A stretch of 64,000 bases of DNA from Faucicola osloensis_D (GCA_020041925.1 CP083409.1); one strand, 5' to 3'. Shown: positions 28,433 through 37,689, counted from the stretch's first letter. Numbers and translations are program-made. Notes: generated by a model from the sequence alone, not told the origin.

Positions 28433-29203
28433 TCAAGCAACGGATGAATGGGTTTTAGGCTGTGATTGAATAATTTGCGGGTGTAGTCTGGCTTCGGCGC
28501 TCGATAAATCTGGCACTGCCACAGAGGGTAATATTTCGGCTTGTTCGATTTGTTTATTAATGCCTAACTGCTGATTGGCTTGCGCTGATTTTTCTTTAAT
28601 GGCTTGGGCGCGTTTGCCTTTGGCGGGTGCCCACTCAAGTATCGGCAACGCGCGCGCCACCGCTAACACAATACGGTCACGCAACTGTTGGCTTGAGACA
28701 GTGTATTCTGGGGTAAAGTCTTTATCCGTCGCATACACGCCAATGGGCAATGTCTGGGCTTGAAAAAAACTAAACAACGGGCGAAGCTGGTGCTCTAGTA
28801 CCAGTGCATGACGCTCGCTACCGCCCGACGCTGCCAATAATACTGGCACATCCACAAGCGCGGTTTGCTCTACAAAGTCAAATAAGTGTTTAAACAATCC
28901 GGTAAAAGACGCGCGATACACCGGTGTTCCTACAATCAAGGCGTCCGCCGCTTCAATTGCCGCCAAGTCGTTTTGTACACGTTCTGGCAGTTGGTTACGA
29001 TAAATCGCCCCACTGAGTAAAGGCCCGATTTCACTCAGCTTGATAAAATGCACGTTGATGGGCGTGGCTTGTGCCAATTCATCTACAATATTTTGCACCA
29101 GACTTTCGGTTTTCGATGGCGTGTTGAGCCCACCCGATACCGCAACGATATTGAGTGGTATGGCTGGATTTGATTGATTGATGAAATTTTGAGTGATAGA
29201 CAT
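28433..29203 (-). CDS. NAD(P)H-dependent FMN reductase, MsuE/SsuE-like
   Basis: 256 aa. A flavodoxin-like fold: VAVSGGLNTPSKTESLV as the phosphate-binding start, GTPVYRASFTGLFKHLFDFV, and the glycine loop AASGGSERHALVLEHQLRPLF. This pattern is typical of MsuE/SsuE reductases, which feed FMNH2 to two-component monooxygenases. The catalytic domain is about 190 residues as usual; the last roughly 65 residues form a charged, Gln/Ser-rich extension not found in SsuE. It is likely to serve both SsuD and the DszA/NtaA-type monooxygenase of this locus. Confidence 0.88.
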   Translation of the reverse strand: MSITQNFINQSNPAIPLNIVAVSGGLNTPSKTESLVQNIVDELAQATPINVHFIKLSEIGPLLSGAIYRNQLPERVQNDLAAIEAADALIVGTPVYRASFTGLFKHLFDFVEQTALVDVPVLLAASGGSERHALVLEHQLRPLFSFFQAQTLPIGVYATDKDFTPEYTVSSQQLRDRIVLAVARALPILEWAPAKGKRAQAIKEKSAQANQQLGINKQIEQAEILPSVAVPDLSSAEARLHPQIIQSQPKTHSSVA

Positions 29204-29361
29204 CTTTGTTCCTTAATTTAGTGTAATCAGATGAATCGATGACATGTCGATAACCCCATTAAACAAAAAATTAAGCCGTTTGTGAAACAACAATATCTGC
29301 ATTATTTAGCTGATTTTTTGCTATATCAAATTTGCCATATCAGAGTAGTAAAAATACAGAG

Positions 29362-30015
29362 CTACAATTGGCGTTTATCGACCCATTGAGCCAGACTATC
29401 GCCTGTGGCTTGCACCAACATCACCAATGCCACTAACACCACAATGACTGATACCATCATTTGTACATCAAAGCGCTGATAGCCGTAACGATAGGCAATA
29501 TCGCCCAAGCCACCCGCTCCAATTGCCCCAGCAATGGCAGACGAATTAATCATGGTAACAAGCGTCACAGTAAACCCTGCAATAATGCCAGGCAATGCTT
29601 CGGGCAATAAGACATGCTGAATAATCTGTTTACGGTTGCAGCCGATTGCTTGTGCCGCTTCTATGAGCCCTGGGTCAACTTCGCGCAGACTCACTTCGGC
29701 AATTCGGGCAAAAAAAGGCGTTGCTGCTAAGGTTAAAGGCACCACGGCTGCCCACACACCATAGCTTGTACCGACAATCATACGAGTGGCTGGAATAATA
29801 GCCACCATCAATATCAAAAAGGGAATAGCACGCACAATGTTCACCGACCAACCCAAACTTAGATTGGTCAAAAATGATGGGGCAATACCTTGCTCGCTTG
29901 AATTGACCAATACCAATGCAATCGGTAGTCCCAATAAAAACGCTAAAATTGCTGATACGCCAACCATAATCAGCGTATCAATCAACCCCGTCAGTAACAA
30001 TTCAAGCATAACCAA
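29362..30015 (-). CDS. metI: MetI-type ABC transporter permease
   Basis: 217 aa, about five membrane helices. The methionine-uptake permease family is recognised by LGLPIALVLV, VNIVRAIPFLILMVAIIPATR, and the EAA loop EAAQAIGCNRKQIIQHVLLPEALPGI. The 5' end overlaps metN by 14 bp, so translation is coupled. Its place within a sulfonate locus suggests that the transported compound may be a sulfur source other than, or besides, methionine; this is inference. Confidence 0.93.
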   Translation of the reverse strand: MVMLELLLTGLIDTLIMVGVSAILAFLLGLPIALVLVNSSEQGIAPSFLTNLSLGWSVNIVRAIPFLILMVAIIPATRMIVGTSYGVWAAVVPLTLAATPFFARIAEVSLREVDPGLIEAAQAIGCNRKQIIQHVLLPEALPGIIAGFTVTLVTMINSSAIAGAIGAGGLGDIAYRYGYQRFDVQMMVSVIVVLVALVMLVQATGDSLAQWVDKRQL

Positions 30016-31075
30016 TTACCTCTACATGCAAAATTTGATGACCCAAGCGCTGGGTTAATTGGGCGACATCTAAACCCGTGGTTGCGACGCCAACAACGAT
30101 ATTGCCTACCAAGTAGCCTTGAATGGTATCTACTTGACTTTGATACAAAGAAACGGGCGCTTCAAATTGCGCAAAAATTGCTTTTAAATCAGGCGCAGAT
30201 TTTCTTGGGGTAACGTATCTTAGGTTGAGCAAGGTATGAGTGGCATTGTGTTTGTCGGTGAGTTTATCCTCACCCAAATCAATGGATGGCTGGTTATAGC
30301 CTAGTAACTCTTGGGTCATGGTGTGCATGGGTGAGGCAAATACCTTCCACACCGGTCCTGTTTCAACGATTTGCCCTTGGTTAATGACAATCACTTGGTC
30401 ACAAATATCTCGAATGACTTGCATTTCATGAGTAATGAGCACAATGGTAATGCCGAGTTTTTTATTAATTTGCTTGAGTAACTGCAAAATCAACTGGGTA
30501 CTTTCTGGGTCTAGTGCTGACGTGGCTTCATCACACAATAACATTTTGGGTTCATTCACGAGCGCCCGCGCAATGCCCACCCGCTGTTTTTGACCACCTG
30601 ATAACTGGGAAGGATACATCAATGCTTTATCACTTAGCCCCACCATCTCTAGCACTTGCGCCACACGTTTCTTGATATCAGCCTGACTCACCTTGGCGAC
30701 TTTTAATGGCAAGGCGACGTTGTCTTGTACTGTTTTGCTCGACAGCAGATTAAAATGCTGAAAAATCATACCAATACCTTGTCGAAGCTGTCGTAGCTGT
30801 GTTTGGTTGAGTGCTGCCACATTGTTATCATCAATATAAACATGACCATCACTAATCGATTCCAAGCCGTTGATAATGCGTAATAAAGATGATTTGCCTG
30901 CCCCGCTTTTACCGATAATACCCAGAATTTTGCCTGTTGGCACCTCAAGCGAAATATCTTTTAGCGCATGAATCGCTTGCGCCTGTCCTTGATAAAACTT
31001 ATTGACCTTATCGATTCGGATATAGGGAGGTGATGAATGACTGCTATCTTGGGTAATATGATTAAATGATTTCAT
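30002..31075 (-). CDS. metN: MetN-type ABC transporter ATPase
   Basis: 357 aa. Walker A GKSGAGKSS, signature LSGGQKQR, Walker B LLCDEATSALD and H-loop THEM are all present in the N-terminal 250 residues. A C-terminal NIL/ACT-like domain (about 280-357) is the regulatory substrate-sensing domain typical of MetN, and a short N-terminal extension precedes the domain. It is encoded between metQ (45-bp gap) and metI (14-bp overlap). Confidence 0.95.
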   Translation of the reverse strand: MKSFNHITQDSSHSSPPYIRIDKVNKFYQGQAQAIHALKDISLEVPTGKILGIIGKSGAGKSSLLRIINGLESISDGHVYIDDNNVAALNQTQLRQLRQGIGMIFQHFNLLSSKTVQDNVALPLKVAKVSQADIKKRVAQVLEMVGLSDKALMYPSQLSGGQKQRVGIARALVNEPKMLLCDEATSALDPESTQLILQLLKQINKKLGITIVLITHEMQVIRDICDQVIVINQGQIVETGPVWKVFASPMHTMTQELLGYNQPSIDLGEDKLTDKHNATHTLLNLRYVTPRKSAPDLKAIFAQFEAPVSLYQSQVDTIQGYLVGNIVVGVATTGLDVAQLTQRLGHQILHVEVIGYA

Positions 31076-31119
31076 AGCATGATCCTTTGTAATTGTTATG
31101 GCTAAAACTTGTTAACGCA

Positions 31120-31986
31120 TTACGAGGTCCAACCTGGAAACCACAGTTTTTCCCCGATTTCTTTGTTTAGCACTTGTTTTACGTTAGGGGAAGTTTGATA
31201 AATGTGAATAAATTTTTTCAGCTGTTCGGCTCGCTCAGGATTTTTTTGGGCAAAATCATCCCGAGTGACAAATAAAATCGCATAGCGGTTGTTGGTGGTA
31301 TCATCAAAGACTAAAGCTTGGTTGGGGTCAATGGTTTTGGCTAAGCGCAAATAATGCGGATAGCTAAACACCAAATCAGCATCATCAACCGCTCGTGCGG
31401 TCTGTGGGCCTTCGACTTCAACAAACTGCAATTGTTTTGGGTTGCTGCTGATATCGCTTAAATTAGACAGAAAATTATTTGGGTCTTTTAGCCCAATTAA
31501 CTTTGCCTGTTGCAGTAGTAGTAGCGCTCGCCCTTGATTAACAGGGTCATTTGGCACCACCACACGGGCACGCGTCGGCAATGCTGCTAGGTTTTGGTAT
31601 TTTTTAGAATACAAACCGACATGGGTGGCAATCCCTTTATCCAATGCCGATAGCTTATACTCTGGATGCTGTTTGAGTGCATTGGTTAAAAACGGCTGAT
31701 GTTGAAAATAATTGGCATCGATGTCGCCACTGTTAAGTGTTACATTTGGGGTGTTCCAATCCGTAAACTCGACCAATTTAACGTTGATACCTTGCTGTTT
31801 CGCCGCCGCGACTGCCTCCTTCAGTGGATTGGCAAAAGGCGGGCTAATACCGATGGTTAATGGATTGTCTTTGGTGACGTTTGATGCTTGGCTTTTATTG
31901 TAAAACGCCCAGCCACTTAGAAACACTAAGACAGCAATGATGGTTACTCCCAAAACAGTGGTGCGATTTTGTGCTGAAGTTGACAT
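31120..31986 (-). CDS. metQ: MetQ-type substrate-binding protein, non-lipoprotein
   Basis: 288 aa, NlpA/MetQ family (LKEAVAAAKQQGINVKLVEFTDWNTPN, DIDANYFQHQPFL, and the C-terminal GEKLWFPGW). Unlike typical MetQ there is no lipobox Cys: the N-terminus has a single hydrophobic stretch (about 10-30, VLGVTIIAVLVFLSGWAFY) that looks like a signal anchor or uncleaved signal. RBS AAGGAACT lies directly upstream, behind three 14-bp repeats. It starts the metQNI operon. The ligand might be methionine or an organosulfur compound. Confidence 0.9.
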   Translation of the reverse strand: MSTSAQNRTTVLGVTIIAVLVFLSGWAFYNKSQASNVTKDNPLTIGISPPFANPLKEAVAAAKQQGINVKLVEFTDWNTPNVTLNSGDIDANYFQHQPFLTNALKQHPEYKLSALDKGIATHVGLYSKKYQNLAALPTRARVVVPNDPVNQGRALLLLQQAKLIGLKDPNNFLSNLSDISSNPKQLQFVEVEGPQTARAVDDADLVFSYPHYLRLAKTIDPNQALVFDDTTNNRYAILFVTRDDFAQKNPERAEQLKKFIHIYQTSPNVKQVLNKEIGEKLWFPGWTS

Positions 31987-31995
31987 AATAGTTCC

Positions 31996-32037
31996 TTAAA
32001 AATAATTGTTTAAAAATGGTTGCTTAGAAATAGCTGC
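31996..32037 (-). repeat. Three degenerate 14-bp repeats before metQ
   Basis: TTAAAAATAATTGT (31996-32009), TTAAAAATGGTTGC (32010-32023) and TTAGAAATAGCTGC (32024-32037) on the plus strand, directly upstream of the metQ RBS. They lie in the short leader between the upstream monooxygenase and metQ. Confidence 0.65.
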
Positions 32038-32087
32038 TTAAAATATATAAAACTAATAACACTGAAAAGTGTCGTCTAAACAAGCCG

Positions 32088-33467
32088 TTAACATCGAAAG
32101 CTTTGCACTGGGTGTGAACTGGGTAACCGCTCACCTTTGCCCATGAGCTTGTGGCGTAGACTGCCTTGTGTGTATTCGGTTTTGAAGCGTCCACGACGTT
32201 GTAACTCAGGAATGACATACTGGATAAAGTCCTCGTAAGACTCAGGCGTGACCGTGCGAGTGACATTAAAACCATCAATCCCTGTCTCATCGACCCAGGT
32301 TATCAATGCCTCAGCCACCTCACGTCCATCACCCACGATTAGCGGATAGCGACCCCCTAACCGATGCTCGGCTATCAGCTGCGCTTTGGTAACCTGCTGA
32401 TGCTGAAAGCGCTGGTTTACCGACGCAATGCTATTGGTTTGTTGGTAGGCAATCACCTCGTCATCGGCATACTGTGATAAATCAATCCCCACCGAACTTG
32501 AGTAATGTGCCAATCCTGCCTCGCTACTGGCATAGCCTTCATACTCTGCCAGTTTTGCTTGGGCAAGGTCGTGACGCTTGTCAGTCACTACCGTTATCCC
32601 CATCAGTATTTTGATATCATTGGGATCGCGACCCTGTGCTTTTGCCAACTGGCGAATCGTCTCCACCTGCCGTTTAATCGCTGATTTTTCCCCACCCCCA
32701 ATAAAAATCGCCTCCGCGTGCTGAGTGGCAAATGCCAAACCTTTAGCTGATGCCCCTGCTTGAAATAACACAGGCGTGCGCTGAATAGACGGCATCACTT
32801 GAAAAACCCCATCACTTTGGTAAAAACGCCCTTGATGGTGAATCGCTTTTACCTTGGCAGGGTCAGTAAAAATGCGCGCCTGTTTGTCTATTTTGACGGC
32901 ATCGTCTTGCCATGAGCCTTCCCAAAACTGGTAGCACAACTGTAAAAACTCGTCGGCTTGCTCATAGCGTAAATCATGCGCCTTTAGCCCTTGATTACCA
33001 ATCAACCGTTCAGCACTGTCCAAATACCCTGTCACGATATTCCATCCCAAACGACCTTGGGTTAAGTGGTCTAGGCTTGCCATACGTCTAGCAAATTGAT
33101 AAGGCGTCTCATAACTTAAATTCACCGTGATACCAAAGCCCAAATGCTCGGTCACCGACGCCATGGCAGACACCAAGGTGGTCGGGTCATGGCTTGGCAA
33201 TTGCACCGACTCTTTAAGGGTCACATCGATGTTATGTTGATAAACGTCATAACACCCTGTGATATCCGCCAGAAATAACCCATCAAATAGCCCTTGCTCC
33301 AAGGTTTTTGCCAAGCCTGTCCAATAGCTAAGCTTATTGAATCGATAAGATTCATCCCTTGGGTGCGTCCACAAACCATGATTGATATGTCCAGCGCAAT
33401 TCATATCAAAGGCGTTAAGAATAATCGGCTTTGGCGGGTTGTTTTCTTTTTTTACCCTCTCACCCAT
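32088..33467 (-). CDS. FMN-dependent monooxygenase of the NtaA/SnaA/DszA family
   Basis: 459 aa, luciferase-like fold. It resembles two-component monooxygenases that attack sulfones, sulfonates or aminopolycarboxylates using reduced FMN. Landmarks are LNAFDMNCAGHINHGLWTHP, GLFDGLFLADITG, ARRMASLDHLTQGRLGWNIVTGY, and PVLFQAGASAKG. The start at 33467 overlaps the stop of the preceding SfnB-like gene by one base (TGATG), so the two are translationally coupled; a longer frame to 33578 is an overlap artefact. With two SfnB-like genes upstream the substrate is probably an organosulfur compound. Confidence 0.88.
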   Translation of the reverse strand: MGERVKKENNPPKPIILNAFDMNCAGHINHGLWTHPRDESYRFNKLSYWTGLAKTLEQGLFDGLFLADITGCYDVYQHNIDVTLKESVQLPSHDPTTLVSAMASVTEHLGFGITVNLSYETPYQFARRMASLDHLTQGRLGWNIVTGYLDSAERLIGNQGLKAHDLRYEQADEFLQLCYQFWEGSWQDDAVKIDKQARIFTDPAKVKAIHHQGRFYQSDGVFQVMPSIQRTPVLFQAGASAKGLAFATQHAEAIFIGGGEKSAIKRQVETIRQLAKAQGRDPNDIKILMGITVVTDKRHDLAQAKLAEYEGYASSEAGLAHYSSSVGIDLSQYADDEVIAYQQTNSIASVNQRFQHQQVTKAQLIAEHRLGGRYPLIVGDGREVAEALITWVDETGIDGFNVTRTVTPESYEDFIQYVIPELQRRGRFKTEYTQGSLRHKLMGKGERLPSSHPVQSFRC

Positions 33468-34705
33468 CACAACGTCCCCCGTCGTGGCGGCAATACGCCA
33501 TTGAGTATATAGTTGGCAATAAAGTAGTATTTCCACCGTGCCGCATCGTGCAAGGTATGCACCCGTGCGTTTCGCCAATACAGGTCTAATCCTTTGTCAC
33601 GTTGACTACCGCGACTGCCTGCCAGCTCAATGAGCTGTGAGGAGGTTTTTAATGCCACTTCGGTGCTTAATGCGCGCACTGCAGCGACCGCCAATGACGC
33701 TTGGGCAATATTTTGCTCATTGGGCGTTGGACGAGCGGCATCGATGGTTTGGGCAGCGTGTTTGAGTAACACCTCCACCGCTCGCACATCTGCCGCACTG
33801 CGCCCAATTTGCAATAGCGTAAGTGGGTCATCGGTGGCTTTATCCACGCCCGAATCAATCCAAGGACGAGCTTGCCGCACTTGTACCAAGGTTTCATCAA
33901 ACGCCCCACGTGCAATACCTGTCTCAATGGCGGCGTGTAACAGCTGGGCAAACGGCCCGCAAACCGTGGGATTTTGATAGGCTTTATCAAAAGCAATGAC
34001 ATCGTCTTTATCCACAAACACTTGGTCAAATAAGACCGTGCCTGAGCCTGTGGTACGTTGACCAAAGCTTTGCCAATCATCAATCAGCGTGAGACCTTTG
34101 GCGTCTCGCTCCACAAATGCCAAAAATTCGCGGTCGTTGTCATCTTTTACCAAGGTCGGGATACGGTGCGCAAACAGACTGCCTGTGCAGTAAAATTTTT
34201 CGCCATTGATTAGACAACCGCCTGGCGTCGAGGTGAGTTTGGTGGTTTTATCAACGGCATTTTTGGGCTTAAACTCAGCCAACGCATTGCCTAGCCGCGC
34301 CCCTTGTAATACCTCAGCAAAAATGCGTTGCTGCTGGGCTTCTGTCCCCGTGTTTTTTAATACTTCTAACGCATAGTAATGATTTTGCGGAATTTGCCCA
34401 ATCGCCCCATCTGCACCACTCAATAGCGCAATGATTTGAGCGACGGTCCAACTTGATACATCAGCGCCGCCAAAGCGTTTTGGCACGGTGATTGCCCATA
34501 ACCCTGATTGGCTCAAGCTTTCAATTTCTGCAAAGGGTAATAGCCGTTCGCGGTCTCGTTTTATACGCGCTTGTTTAAACGATTGGGCAAGCTGATAGGC
34601 GATTTCTAATGCTTCGTTGTCCGACTTGATGATATGGGCGACGGGCGTAGGTTTGACTAGCGAGGCTTGAGCGTCCGTTACTGGACGGGTGATGGTATCT
34701 GACAT
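33467..34705 (-). CDS. SfnB-type acyl-CoA dehydrogenase-like flavoprotein (copy 1)
   Basis: 412 aa. The acyl-CoA dehydrogenase fold without a CoA pathway context; family is the SfnB/SoxC/DszC sulfur-acquisition group. Landmarks are LWAITVPKRFGGADVSSWT, GQIPQNHY, NGEKFYCTGS, SFGQRTTGSGTVLFDQV, and the C-terminal YWRNARVHTLHD with ANYILNG. Start 34705 has AAGGAGAACACC upstream. It is coupled to the DszA/NtaA-like gene by TGATG overlap and preceded by a paralogue 18 bp away. A flavin-dependent monooxygenase role in C-S or S oxidation is likely. Confidence 0.86.
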   Translation of the reverse strand: MSDTITRPVTDAQASLVKPTPVAHIIKSDNEALEIAYQLAQSFKQARIKRDRERLLPFAEIESLSQSGLWAITVPKRFGGADVSSWTVAQIIALLSGADGAIGQIPQNHYYALEVLKNTGTEAQQQRIFAEVLQGARLGNALAEFKPKNAVDKTTKLTSTPGGCLINGEKFYCTGSLFAHRIPTLVKDDNDREFLAFVERDAKGLTLIDDWQSFGQRTTGSGTVLFDQVFVDKDDVIAFDKAYQNPTVCGPFAQLLHAAIETGIARGAFDETLVQVRQARPWIDSGVDKATDDPLTLLQIGRSAADVRAVEVLLKHAAQTIDAARPTPNEQNIAQASLAVAAVRALSTEVALKTSSQLIELAGSRGSQRDKGLDLYWRNARVHTLHDAARWKYYFIANYILNGVLPPRRGTL

Positions 34706-34722
34706 GGTGTTCTCCTTACTTT

Positions 34723-35940
34723 CTAAATCCAAGCATGACGGTTGGGCAATTTGTGATTTAAGTAATAATCGCCCAACGCGTGTAACTTCCAGCGCACTGG
34801 GTCATGCAAAGTATGCACGCGGGCATTTCGCCAATGCTGATCCAAGCCATGCTCGCTAAGTGATGAACGACTACCGCCAATTTCAAACAGTTTTTCAGAA
34901 ATCGTGAGAGCGGCGTCATTGGCATATACTTTGGCTTCTGCCACTTTGATAGACGCGAGTGCTGCCTCTTCTGCGGTGACAAAATCCAATCTATCCAGCG
35001 CATCCAAATAATCAGCCGCTTCTTGCAGTAATAGGATAGCCGCATCCAAGCGTACTTTTAACTTTCCCACTACTTGTAGCAAATACGGCTCAAAGCGCGC
35101 AGCTTCGACTTTGGCATCGACAATGGGACGGGCTTTTTTTGCCACAGCTAAGGTGTCTTCAAACGCCCCTTCTGCAATCCCGACATCAATCGCCGCTTGT
35201 ATCAGCTGAGAATAAGCCCCACGATACGTCGGTGCATCGCTGAGCAAGCGTTCATCAAAAATTAGCTTAGGTAGGACTTTGACTTGGTTAAGTTTGACCG
35301 TGCCGCTTGAGGTGGTACGCAGGCCAAAACCATCCCAATCATCTATCACCTCAACGCCCATTGCGGCTTTATCAATAATGGTCAGTACCACATGACCCTC
35401 AGGGTGTAAGGCTTTAATCGCCAAGTAATCGGCAAAACTGCTGCCTGTTGAATAGAATTTTTCCCCGTTAACATAGTAACCATTGTTGGCAATGGTCAAT
35501 GTCGTTGCCAAGGTTTTGCTGTCTTTGGTGTCACGTTCTGGCCCGCCATTGGCTAAGCGACTGCCTGACAAAATCTCGCCAAAAATAAAGTGTTTTTGAC
35601 TGTCATTGCCGATAATATTGATGATATTGAGTAGGCTGATTTGATTTTGTGGAATCAATCCAATATTGGCATCGGCTTTGCTCAAAATGCGAAAGACGTC
35701 TGCCAAGGTGCGATTTGACACTTCGGCGCCGCCATATTGTTTGGGAATACGTATGCCGCCAAGCCCGGTTTGGCTAAATAGATCCATTACTGCAAAAGGT
35801 AATTGTCGCTGTTGGTCGCGCTCGTCGCGCTTGATGAGAGCAAAAGCCGCCACTTGCTTGGCAGCTTGAATGGCTTGCTCATCAGTGACAATACGTTGCG
35901 CTTTGGCATATTTATCAAGTGGCTGATTAAAATCCGTCAT
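34723..35940 (-). CDS. SfnB-type acyl-CoA dehydrogenase-like flavoprotein (copy 2)
   Basis: 405 aa paralogue of the next gene. GGIRIPKQYGGAEVSNRT, GLIPQNQIS, NGEKFYSTGSSFADYL, GFGLRTTSSGTVKL, GGSRSSLSEHGLDQHWRNARVHTLHDPVRWK are its diagnostic blocks (given in pieces). Two adjacent SfnB-like genes plus a DszA/NtaA-type oxygenase resemble sulfone/sulfonate-scavenging clusters. First gene of its operon, with an AT-rich upstream region. It may form a hetero-oligomer with copy 1 or act on a different substrate. Confidence 0.86.
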   Translation of the reverse strand: MTDFNQPLDKYAKAQRIVTDEQAIQAAKQVAAFALIKRDERDQQRQLPFAVMDLFSQTGLGGIRIPKQYGGAEVSNRTLADVFRILSKADANIGLIPQNQISLLNIINIIGNDSQKHFIFGEILSGSRLANGGPERDTKDSKTLATTLTIANNGYYVNGEKFYSTGSSFADYLAIKALHPEGHVVLTIIDKAAMGVEVIDDWDGFGLRTTSSGTVKLNQVKVLPKLIFDERLLSDAPTYRGAYSQLIQAAIDVGIAEGAFEDTLAVAKKARPIVDAKVEAARFEPYLLQVVGKLKVRLDAAILLLQEAADYLDALDRLDFVTAEEAALASIKVAEAKVYANDAALTISEKLFEIGGSRSSLSEHGLDQHWRNARVHTLHDPVRWKLHALGDYYLNHKLPNRHAWI

Positions 35941-36074
35941 GCTAATTCCTTACCGCTAAATGCTTGAATAAGGCATCATGATAAAGATTTTTTTTCGCAA
36001 ATATAACCAAGATATTTTGCTATCTATAGCAAGAAATGTGATGAACAGCATGTCATTTGATTGATTGGGTGAGC

Positions 36075-36107
36075 ATAAAAAAAGCCCATCAATCTTTTAA
36101 TGGGCTT
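36075..36107 (-). terminator. Terminator after the yeiH/65-aa operon
   Basis: Arms AAGCCCAT (36082-36089) and ATGGGCTT (36100-36107). Read on the minus strand, a T tract follows (complement of 36077-36083). The stem is nearly the same as that of the terminator at 37935-37966. Confidence 0.85.
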
Positions 36108-36196
36108 ATATCAGGGCTTAGACCAACAGGTAAATTGTTGGATAAATTTCAAATTAATAACCAAGCTAATTTGTATCGATAGGGTTTTTCAAACCA

Positions 36197-36394
36197 TCAA
36201 AAATATCCCCACTGCCGGCTATAATTTACTGTCAGCTGATATTGATTTTCATCAATACCCGCTGCTTTGAGGGCTTTTTTTAACTCCCACGTATCAAAGA
36301 CGGCTTGGGAGCAATGATTGCTAAAGCCAAATTGCGCTAACACCGTCTTTGGCAATGGGATTTGACTTTTGATAGTGGTTAATTGGGTAATCAT
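36197..36394 (-). CDS. Small 65-aa protein coupled to yeiH
   Basis: 65 aa from ATG 36394, which overlaps the yeiH stop as ATGA, so translation is coupled; the upstream GGATAAATTT could serve as ribosome binding site. No signal peptide or membrane helix. One Cys (NHCSQAVFDTWELKKAL), then a charged helix, and an aromatic C-terminus ending WGYF. It is followed by a terminator, so it is the true last gene of the operon. I do not recognise the family. A regulator, folding partner or substrate-related thiol protein for the YeiH transporter is conceivable, but this is inference. Confidence 0.65.
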   Translation of the reverse strand: MITQLTTIKSQIPLPKTVLAQFGFSNHCSQAVFDTWELKKALKAAGIDENQYQLTVNYSRQWGYF

Positions 36395-37689
36395 AAATTT
36401 ATCCAATAGTTTGCAAACACATGATTAGAGAGCCAATAGCCCAGCGGCAGATTGACCAAAACACCCGCTGTAAACGCAAGTACAGGTTTAATACCCACGC
36501 TTGCCAATGCTTTAAATCGCGTTGTCATACCAATGGATAAAAACGTTAAGGTAAAAAACCAACCGCGATAGTCCTTGATAAGACCTAATGCTTGTTTATT
36601 AAAGGCTTCAGCGTTGGGTGCAATCAGTACAAATAAGGTCGTGATGATTGAGGCAATAAAAAAACCGATAATAAACTTAGGAAATCGACGCCAAATCTCT
36701 GATTTATCAATTCGCTCGTTTGTTGAAGCACGCTCCCAAACAGTGACCGATAAATAAGCTGCCAAAAATGCCCATAATCCAACAAACATATCTCGGCCTA
36801 CCACTTTCATTAATGTAAAAGCTTGGGTAGCAGACTCATTACCAATCGCTTCAACCGCCGCAAAGCCAGCAGCGTCTGCAAATTCAGACGTTCCAATCCA
36901 AGCACCGGCAATCGCAGGGGGCAAATCCAATAACTTACAAGCAAATGGCAGCGCAAAAATCATAATTACCGCCCACACAATCACCAACGAAATTGACGCC
37001 GCCACATGCTCATGCTTGGCTCTACAGGCACCGCCAATGGCAATCGACGCTGACACCCCACACACCGAGCCACCTGCCCCAAGGGTCGCTGCAAATCGGT
37101 TATCAAGCTTGAACACTTTTGTTGCTACGAAATAAATGGTAGAAAAAGTCACAACCGAAACAATTAAGGCTTGCACAATGGCGGCCGGACCCGCTTTTAA
37201 AATCGTCGTGAAAGGTAAGGTTGCCCCCATTAAAATAATACCAATTTTGACATAGTATTCGGTTCTCAGCACTTCCTTTAATTTATCAGCAATTGAGGTA
37301 AAATTGCCAAGTAACAGACCAATGAACAAGGCTACTAAAGGACTTTCTAGTTGCCATGCTTTGACGACCTTATTACTGCTTAAAATCAAAATGCCCGCCG
37401 CCATCAAAAACAATAAGATAAATTTGGCTAAAAATGGAGGTAATTTTATTTCAGGTTGCGCGGATTTGGCACCCAAAAATAGCAATAATCCAAAACCAAT
37501 CGCTAAGCTTAGCAGTCCTAGGATTGAATGGCTAACTAGGTTAAATAGCTCACTAACGTCTGACCAAGGTTTTATTTTGACATTTAAGTTGGCGATAGGT
37601 ATCTGCAATATATACAAGGTGCAAATCACCACCACAATAAATAGTCCCAGCACAACCGACCAATTATCCTCATTTTTTAAAAATTTCAT
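36391..37689 (-). CDS. YeiH-family (UPF0324) putative sulfate/sulfite exporter
   Basis: 432 aa, about 10-12 membrane helices. The family is annotated as putative sulfate exporters. Landmarks are GNFTSIADKLKEVLRTEYYVKIGIILMGATLPF in the central helices, LGAGGSVCGVSASIAIGGACR, and WIGTSEFADAAGFAAVEAIG, with the C-terminal SIGMTTRFKAL. Placing it in a sulfonate locus suggests it could clear sulfite released by desulfonation. Its upstream region carries the 53-bp element also found before ssuA. Confidence 0.88.
   Translation of the reverse strand: MKFLKNEDNWSVVLGLFIVVVICTLYILQIPIANLNVKIKPWSDVSELFNLVSHSILGLLSLAIGFGLLLFLGAKSAQPEIKLPPFLAKFILLFLMAAGILILSSNKVVKAWQLESPLVALFIGLLLGNFTSIADKLKEVLRTEYYVKIGIILMGATLPFTTILKAGPAAIVQALIVSVVTFSTIYFVATKVFKLDNRFAATLGAGGSVCGVSASIAIGGACRAKHEHVAASISLVIVWAVIMIFALPFACKLLDLPPAIAGAWIGTSEFADAAGFAAVEAIGNESATQAFTLMKVVGRDMFVGLWAFLAAYLSVTVWERASTNERIDKSEIWRRFPKFIIGFFIASIITTLFVLIAPNAEAFNKQALGLIKDYRGWFFTLTFLSIGMTTRFKALASVGIKPVLAFTAGVLVNLPLGYWLSNHVFANYWINL

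Noticed and set aside
33468..33578. 37-codon N-terminal extension of the DszA/NtaA-like gene
   Set aside because: It overlaps the upstream SfnB-like gene in another frame; the TGATG overlap at 33467 gives the natural start.
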